A stretch of DNA of 64,000 nt, taken from contig JAKZAP010000007.1 in NCBI GenBank assembly GCA_023053575.1, positions 10,305,008 to 10,369,007 of the forward strand, given 5' to 3'. How positions within the stretch are numbered: the stretch's first letter is position 1; the number at the start of each line of letters is the position of its first letter. The position numbers and the translations under genes were made by a program. The DNA is from Branchinecta lynchi. Its lineage: Eukaryota > Arthropoda > Branchiopoda > Anostraca > Branchinectidae. Shown here piece by piece: positions 22,701 through 31,700 of this stretch. Below the pieces are notes generated by a model, which did not search any database, had not been told where the DNA came from, and saw only the letters and a list, made by a program, of their open reading frames with translations.

Positions 22701-25700
22701 CGAGGTCTCTTGTAACCCTCTTAAATAAAAGTCGCAGCTTCGCCGACACAAAGAAAGCCACATCTTTAGCACTAATTTGCAAAAAAAAAAGTCTTTACAC
22801 ATACGGTACTGGCTTTATAGGCTACTCACTGAAGGACTGAAATGGGACGTTCCTTCCCAGAAGCCCTGGTTTAGCTTGATTTGCAGGAGTTCCTCCAGGA
22901 GCAAACCTTTGTTGCCCTGGGCCAGTTGGACCTCGAGTGGGTTCTTGGCCAGTTGGACCTCGAGTGGGTTCTTCAGGAGGAGGCGGGGGCGGTGCAGCAA
23001 CTGCTGGCACTACCTTCTTCTCTGGAGGAATGAAAGTTACTTCTTTGTTCGACTTTGCTGGTTTAATATCTGAAAAAAAAGAGCCAAAAACAGTAAGCTT
23101 AGGGTATAATATAAAAAAAATCAACTATATTCGTTATTGAGCACAACCGTTCCATGCGGGTTAGTGAGGACCAATCTGCGTAGTTCTCAGCGCTACCCCT
23201 TCTAAGGATTTTTTATTTGTCACTCTGCAGGAGCTCTGTACCCCCCCCCCCCCCCCGACCCCCTTCCCATTTATGGCCCAACTTTGCTAACAACTACGCA
23301 CTGGAGAGAGTAAACAAGTTTTAGTTACGTATTATGATGGTTTCAAAATATACCGACCTCTCTCTGACTCTCTCTCTCTCGAAGAGCTGCGTGTCAAAAC
23401 TGAGCCGCACCCGAAATGAAAAACTGCCTGATCCGGTTGCTTCACCTTTTTCACACAAATCTTTCTATTACCCTAACAGCGTGATACGCATCGAAGGAAG
23501 CAAAGCACCGCAAGTGAGAAAATCAGCGAGGTTTTGTTAGACGTGCCTTTTGGAGGTCCCACCCCCCCCCCCACCCCAGCCCGGTTCAGGGGCAAATGGG
23601 CCCAGATTGTCCAGTGAATAACGTTCATAACTTGCCCAGAACTGGACATAGGACGATGCAAAACTGGTAGGATTGTCAGCATTGGGGTCCCTTTTTACTT
23701 ACTTGCAGGCCCCTCCTCCCCACTTGGTTCAGGGGCAATTGGGCCCAGATTACCCAGTGAATAAAGTTCATAACTTGACCAGAACTGGACATAGGACGAT
23801 GCAATTCCTTATACGTGTACATCCTAGGGCTGGGAAACTGCTTTTAAAGTTGCACCTCTCCCACCCCGTCCATGGGCAACTGGTCCCAGATTGCCCAGGA
23901 GTAAAGTTCGTTACCCTTGCCAGGAATCAACAGGTATCAAGTAGAAACTTGGTAGGATTGTGAGCATTGGGGTCTCTCTTTACTTGTTGCGGGTCCCCCC
24001 CCCCCCCCCCGACTTGGTTCAGGGGCCATTGGGCCCAGATTGCCCATTTTTTATTGTTTATAATTTGACAATAACTGGAGATAAGGCGATGGAATTCCTT
24101 TCTGCTTTTGGATCATAGGGACCGGGGAGAGTTGAACCACCCCCACCCTCCCCGTTCATGGGCAATTGGGCCCAAAATTGCCCATGAAAAAAACTTTTCA
24201 CCCATGACTGGAATCAAACTCTAAACTGGTATACTTGAGGAAAAAAGGTGTAAATACGCATTTTGATGGGCCCCGATCCCCCCCCCCCTCCCGTTCATGG
24301 GCAGCTGGGCCCGAATTTTCCATGAGTTTAGTTCGTTTATGAGAGGCCTCAAGTCCAACTCTTGTATATTTGGGGAGATATATCTAAGGGTGAGGATTTC
24401 AATTCAATTCAATTTCAATTCAATTTATTTTCAAAAATTCGCTCATGGACGAAGCCGAACATTGAATTTCTTCCGTCATGTATAACTTAACAATTAACTA
24501 ATGTTAAAACAACTATAACTAATGTTATTCATTTGGTCAATGTACATGTATCTCACAATAAAACTCTAAGTAAAACCTTCAATCATACGTAACATGTCAA
24601 CTTACCAAAACATCTATAAATGAAACTCATAATTCGGTTAAATTCACCCCAAACTAAAAACTAGATAATATAAGAAATTATTATATTTACAATTCAATAA
24701 CAACACACACAAAAATACGATTAAATTATGGAGGTGGTTCTGAATGCCCGTTAAAAAGGTCAGCGAACGAAGGAACACAACTTTTTCTGTATCGGTCATG
24801 GGAACAGGGTACTGGCTGCAACTTTGGGACAGGCTGGGCAGCAGCTCGTGCCGGTCTTGGCCTAATAGGTAGATATGCAGGGGGAAGAATTTCTCGTAGG
24901 CCAGGGCTCTCCAACGTTTTTAGACCAAAACTGAAGTACAACTTTTTTCGGCGCTGTGCTAGCAATTCTAAATTAAATCTTTTCAACAATTCGAGATATG
25001 GGACTTCAGGGGACTTCGAGGACACAAGGAGGGCTCTATAACTGCACCCGTTCGAGTCTATCCGACTGATTGGTGTAACATCAACAAATAAGACGACGCG
25101 ACGGTGTAACATCAACAAATAAGACGACGCGACGTACTTTAATCTTTAATGAACAGTTGGAAACTGGACTGTTTTGTCATATGATCGATGATATGTCGTT
25201 CTTAATGAATTGTGACAAAGGGGGCATTAGTGTGCTACGAATTGGTTTATGCACTTGTTATTACCTTGCTAATGGACAAGAGGTTTAAAGGGTGGGACTG
25301 GCAGGCTGATCATTCAGTGTTCGAACAAATGCTACTCGTGCAAGATCTTCAACATTTCTTTGGATTTATACTGGCGGTTTGTTTACATTTAAAGCTTTTA
25401 ACGGGAGGTGATTGCAAGGTTATTTCAATACTTTTTTGGTTATTGGGGAAGAGAAATGTCTTGGTTCTAAAGCTGTTTGTATATAAATGTGATAAACATT
25501 TTACTTTTACACTCCACTCTGAGCGCTTGCGCACTTGTTCCCTTATCTTCTCGATTACCCAGTTTCCACGAGAGCAGAGCAGTAACTACTTTTCGCAACT
25601 GCGCGTCAAAGGCTACGTGCGTTAAATCCAGACAAATGTAACTATCCTGGCGAAATTCCTATTAAACTTATAACTGAATGTTCGGATGCACCGAGTTCTG

Positions 25701-28700
25701 TCCTAATTGCAGTTTTTAACCAATTTTTTTTTATCGACGGTGTGTTCCCAGATGGTTTTAAGATAGCTTATAATAATCACAATAATACTTTTATTTCAGC
25801 GTAACCCATATAAACAATATAACAAGCGAGTATAAACTAACTACATCACGGTGGCTCGGGGTCTAATATAACGCCTATACCACAAGGTAAAAGTGCTAAA
25901 TCGGTATTTGACCTACGACCAATATCATCAACTCCAGCTCTATTGAAAGTGTTCGAGAGTTTTATTTATGAAAATTTGTAGGCGGATGTTGAAGAAATTT
26001 AGACCCTAGACAGTATGGTTTTAGACCTGGTTGTAGCACCACCCATTATCTAGTCAAATTAATTGAGGATATCCTTCAGCAACTAGAAACTGAGAACACG
26101 TATGCTGAGATCTTACCAAGTGATATTACTAAAGCATTCGATAGTTTGGATCATCAGGTTATTACTACTGACTGCGACTGCAATGGGAGCTCGAAAATTC
26201 GTGGTTAGGTAAGTGGAGGGATACCTATGACATCGCAAAAGTTGTCCGTTCTTCCGTATGTCCGTCCGTCAGTAAGCACGATAACTTTCGAAGGGAATGA
26301 GATATTGTGATGAAACTTGGTGGGAGGATCCTTCGGGTCAAATTCGTAGATGGCCTCTGTAGCGCTATATTTAAGGGTGGGGGAGGGGGTTTCAATTTTT
26401 TTTAAAAGCTATTGAGATAGTTGATTTATGGGTAAGGAGACATGCTGAATCCGAATATTAAAGTTATTTTCTCCCCGGACAAGTAGTTCACCCGGAATCC
26501 AGCGAAAACCGGACACAAAATTTGTCGACCAATTTTCGGCTGTCGCAGTCCCTGTCCCTTTATTCTCAAACCAGTATAGCTCTGCGCCGAGGATGACGAC
26601 AATCATCTGTTTATTTAATGGACGTAGGAGAGATCTAGAGTAACCGAAGGTCGAAGGGTTTGATATATAATGTTCAAACGAGGGAATATGTTGTTCAAGC
26701 GAGGATGTTCTTCAATGAGGATTCACTGGTAAAGTACATCTGTTTATTCAATGGACGTAGGAGAGATCTAGCGTAATCGAAGGTCGAAGGGGTTGATATA
26801 TAATGTTCAAACGAGGGAATATGTTGTTCAAGCGAGGATGTTGTTCAATGAGGATTCACTGGTCAAGTACAGGTCAAGTTCGTAGATGGGTCCTTTAGTC
26901 CTATCTTTAGAGACAGAGGAGGGGTTTCGAATTTACGGTAAAAACATGTATGTTTTATAAGCTAATAAGATATTCATTGAGGGGGTAAGGAGGTCCCCTG
27001 AATCCATATCTGAACTTAGTTTTCTTGCTGGAATGAATTCGGCTGAAACTGGAAATTTGGTTGAAGCTCCAAGCTGTTTTTGAAATCGATCAGAGATTCG
27101 GTATTGGGACAAGGAGACATGCTGAATCCAATTTTGAACTTTATTTTAACAGTAAAATCCTCAAGGAATCTGACGAAGACTGAATGGCGAAGACATGACC
27201 CAATTGTTTGAATCAAATGTTAGATTTCTGGGATCCCATCGAAACCTTTGGTCTTGTTTAACAGGTCGTAAGCAATGTGTTAAGCTGACACGTTTCCGAA
27301 TTCATGAGTATTTTTGGCAGAACATCTCAGGGTACGAAGCTGGGCCATTGTGCTTTTTAATTGTTTTTAACGAAGTGCTGACTACCTTTTATCACAGTTT
27401 TAAATTTGCTGACGATCTTACAACTATTTCATTCCGTTCACTTTCTCCTTCAGATGAAGAAGCGCCTCTTTCAAAAGATTGAAATTTTGCAGCGCGACCT
27501 ATCCGAAGTTAAACTTTCAGTAAGCCGTGCAAAGAGTGTTGTACTCAGAGTGTCTTTTTCAAAACGGGATCTTCCTGAGATTTAGGATATAGGTCTAGAG
27601 TCCAAAACAACAGTTAAACTCTTCGGTTTGTTGATTGACGATCGCCTAAGTGGAGTTCCCAATTGCAGTATGGTTACTCGAAAAGCACCACCATGCAGTT
27701 CTGAGACGCTTTCCAATCCCGTCGCGAGATTTACTCAGTATTTACTGCACGTACATTCGCCCTTGCCTCGAGTGTGCTTGTCCGGCTTGGCACCCACGAC
27801 TCACAAACGCACAGGCTGAAAGACTCGAAGCCATTCAAAAAAGGGCTGCTAAGATTATGTCGGTCCGGGTTATCTTTCTTACAAGGACCGAGTGGTGAAG
27901 CTTGACCTGCCAACACTTGCTGAAAGACGGCACCAGCTGACAAAAAACGAAAATTCGGCTAGTCCGTGAACGGTTTGAAACAAATTGAATTGAATTGAAT
28001 TGATAGCGTTTGGGTGCAAATGTCTGGCATCACATGCACATCGTGCCATTTTACCTGATCTAAGTAGCAAATCCAATACGCGACAAAGACAGAGTGACGC
28101 TGCTCCCCAGAGACTAGTAAGACCACCCATAAACCCGCCCATCGTTATCTGAAATATTTTGTACCCTATTTTACCAAATATTTTAATTCCAGTTAAGCTG
28201 TACGTATAGATGGAATGTTATTATGTAATTGTCTCATGTGTAATTTGAGTGAATGACGATCCAATGCTAACATGTAGAATACAAGCTATTAAGGGAATAA
28301 AGTACATTATACTATAATTGCGTTTTTGATTGCCGTTCCTGATCTCAGTTCTTCTTATTTTTTTTGTTTTCGATCACCTTCCGAGTTCGCGGTTTGCTTA
28401 ATTGTCGTTTTTTCTGAAACGGAGACCGTGTCAGCTCTCGGTTCTACAACACCTGCGAGTGAAACGGCGAACTGTGACGCAGACGCAGTTCCCGGTCCGA
28501 GTTAGCCTGTCATGAATAAATTAGCCCAACAAAATTGGAAGTCCTCGAAAGTGTGTTTGGAAATGGATGATTCAACTTGTATATGTTCACTACAAGAAGG
28601 CCTTTTCACTGTCAAATGTAACTACCCTTTACTGACTTATTTAGGCGATTTTATGAATGATTTGCCGGGATACATATTTTCCGATTTTTATTCACCTGCG

Positions 28701-31700
28701 TCATGAACCGGCGAAGGCGTCAGGCGAACTGAGTGTAAAAACGGAAATTAAGCTGCAACGGCTAACTCACAGGGGAACTTACACAGGCGATCAAAAACGC
28801 AACTTATTATTATTCCAAGATTATTGGTACTATTACCCTTTAATCCGGAAAAAAATTCCATATTGACTAGCATAATACAAGAAAACAAAAAAAAAACTAA
28901 CAGAACCAACACCACCTATCCACCCGGGAAACCAAAAGATCAGAACTGATCTTATCGCAGATGGGTAGTGATAACTGCATAAATCGGGTACTCATCCCCT
29001 CATCCCCTCAATACTTGCGTTTTTGATCGCCGGTGTAAGTTCTCCTGTGAGTTCGCCGTTGCAGCTTAATTTTCGTTTTTACACTAAGTTCGCCTGACGC
29101 CTGGCGCCTTCGCCGTTTGAAGACGCCGGTGAATAAAAACGGAAAATATGCATACCGGCAAATCATTCAGAAAATCGTCTAAATAAGTCAGTAAAGGGTA
29201 GTTACATTTTACAGTGAAAAGGCCATTCTTGTAGTCAAAAATATACAAGCTGTAATCATCCATTTCCAAACACTCTTTCCAGGACTTTCAGTTTTGTTGG
29301 GCTAATTTATTCATGACAGGCGAGCTCGGACCGAAAACTGCGTCTGCGTTACAGTTCGCCGTTTCACTCGCAGGTGTTGTAGAACCGAGAACTGACACGG
29401 TCTTCGTTTCAGCAAAAACGAGAATTAAGCAAACTGCAAACTCGGACGGTGATCGAAAACGAGAAATAAGAAGAACTGAGATCAGGAACGGCAATCAAAA
29501 ACGCAATTAATGAGACCATTCCTGAAAAAACTGTTTTCAACTCGGACTCTAATCGATCTTCGGCTCCGGCGGACTACTTCCGCTAAGTTAGGCAGTGTAG
29601 CATCAGAGAACATTTTCCGTAAGCGATATACCAAGATGGCAGAAGACGGAACGAATGTTGTAAGTTGTAACAAACACGCATTGTAAAATAGGTCTTAGCT
29701 CTTTGTGACGAGATCATGCCAATACCATATAGACAAGAAGATTCTTAACCTCGGTAGAGCAATTGATGAATCGTTGTATTGACATATTTGCTCGTATGCA
29801 GTGAGATCTATACAAGTGTTTAAGGCGACAATAATCACTAAGATTGCTAGAGAATATGAACCCAGTTACATAAACTCATCCACAAAAGTAACAACATTTC
29901 CTCAAAAATACCTGTTGCGCTTTTATTTTCCGCAGACTTTTCGGGCGAATAACATGTACATACCACATTAGTAGATATTAGAAGATTTAAACCACACCAA
30001 GAGAACAACCCAAACCCAGTGAAACAAAAATCTTACCTAATCGGTTCTCCAGCAGAGTAAGCGGAGGCGACTGGAAAGCCTTGGCAACAGAGCTCTCACT
30101 CTTGAACTGGATAAATGCAAAGCCTTTCAGGCAGCTGACACCTAAAAAGACCAAAGGCTAAATCAACAATGTGGTACAAAACACACACAAAAAAAAGGGA
30201 TAAAAAAAGACATTACAGCCTATTTAGGGTTCTCAAATTAGGCCACTTGCGTGAATCATGGCCTAAGAGGCAACGAGTTCAGCAGTGTCCGAAACTTGCT
30301 TCAGCCATGTCTACATACCTTTTAACCTATCTTAACCAGTTACATCACTGACTGGATTGACATTCTGATCCTAAAAAAAGATCCGAAAGATCTGACCAAA
30401 AGTAACCCAAAATGTATGACAGTGTGTGATGATTCAGTCGTCTTGTAATTTCGGAGAACTGAACGAATCAGTATTTAATTGGCTTGTAATAACCTCTATT
30501 TCACCTAAATACGTCTTGTACTTTTATAAACTAACAGCCAGGGGCCAGCCAACAGCCAACCCAAAGGGCCTTTTGCTTAGCCGTACAGTCGTTTATTTTG
30601 CCTTCACCAAGGTCCCGGGCGCTCATTTTCGTCAAACACAACTTAAGTCGTTTTAAACAAGACCAAAGGTTTCGATGGGATCCCAATGTAATATTTGATC
30701 CAGACTTTAACAGATTAAGGCCAATGATAATCATCTGAGAAGACCAAGTTCAGATGATTCAGCATGTGGATTTACCCCTATATGCTACGTCGTATTTACT
30801 TTGTGGAAACTGATCAAAACTTCCTGCCTTACTTCTGCCAAATTTCCGTTTCGGCCGGATTCCCGGCGACCTACTTGTCTGGTAAAAACTACAGCTCAAA
30901 AACGAATTCGTCATGTCTTCTTACCCCTACACCGAACATCTAATCAATTTTCCGGTTTCAACCGGATTCCTAGCGAACTCTATGTTCGGCAGAAAATTAC
31001 TGTAATATGCATCTCACCCCTCAATCAAACATCTAATCAAATTCAAATTTTACATTTTACAAATTTCCCGTTTTGGCGGGATTCCGGGCGAACTACATGT
31101 CCAGTGACGAAATAATATTCATATTCGGGTTCAGCATATATCCTTACCCTTCAATCGAACCTCTGATTAAGCTCAGAATATATTTTCATCAAACATCTAA
31201 TCAACTTCAAATGAAAGTTTTACTTTTAACAGACTTTCCGGTTTTGGCCGGATCCCGAGCTAACTACATGTCCGGAGAAAAAATGGTTTTCACAATCGTG
31301 TTCAGCATGTTTGAACTTTAACATACGAAATTACATCAAAGGAATAATCTCAACTCTTGACCCAAAGAATCCTCACACCAAGATTCATCAAAATATCGCA
31401 TACCTTTTGAGAGGTATAGAGCACACAGACGGACAGACGGACAACGTTTGCTATGTCATAGGTATCCTGCCACTTACGTCTGGGGATCCCAAAAACTGTT
31501 AATTTTGGCACTACCCAGCTTCAGTCGTAAATCCCTCCCAGTCAAAGGAAAGCCGGTTCATATAAATCATGTTTCATAACTGTTAGGTCGGAGCCATGAT
31601 TATTTCTCTAACAAAGGGTGCCGTTTCTGCCAAACTGGTAGCAATTCGTCTTGTTTTAAAACCAGTTTTACTCGCATATGATTTGTATTTGTCTCACTTA

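Noticed and set aside
28315..29509. Target-site duplication for the inverted pair
   Set aside because: TAATTG/CAATTA at the outer ends is part of the inverted repeat, not a direct repeat; no direct duplication fits.
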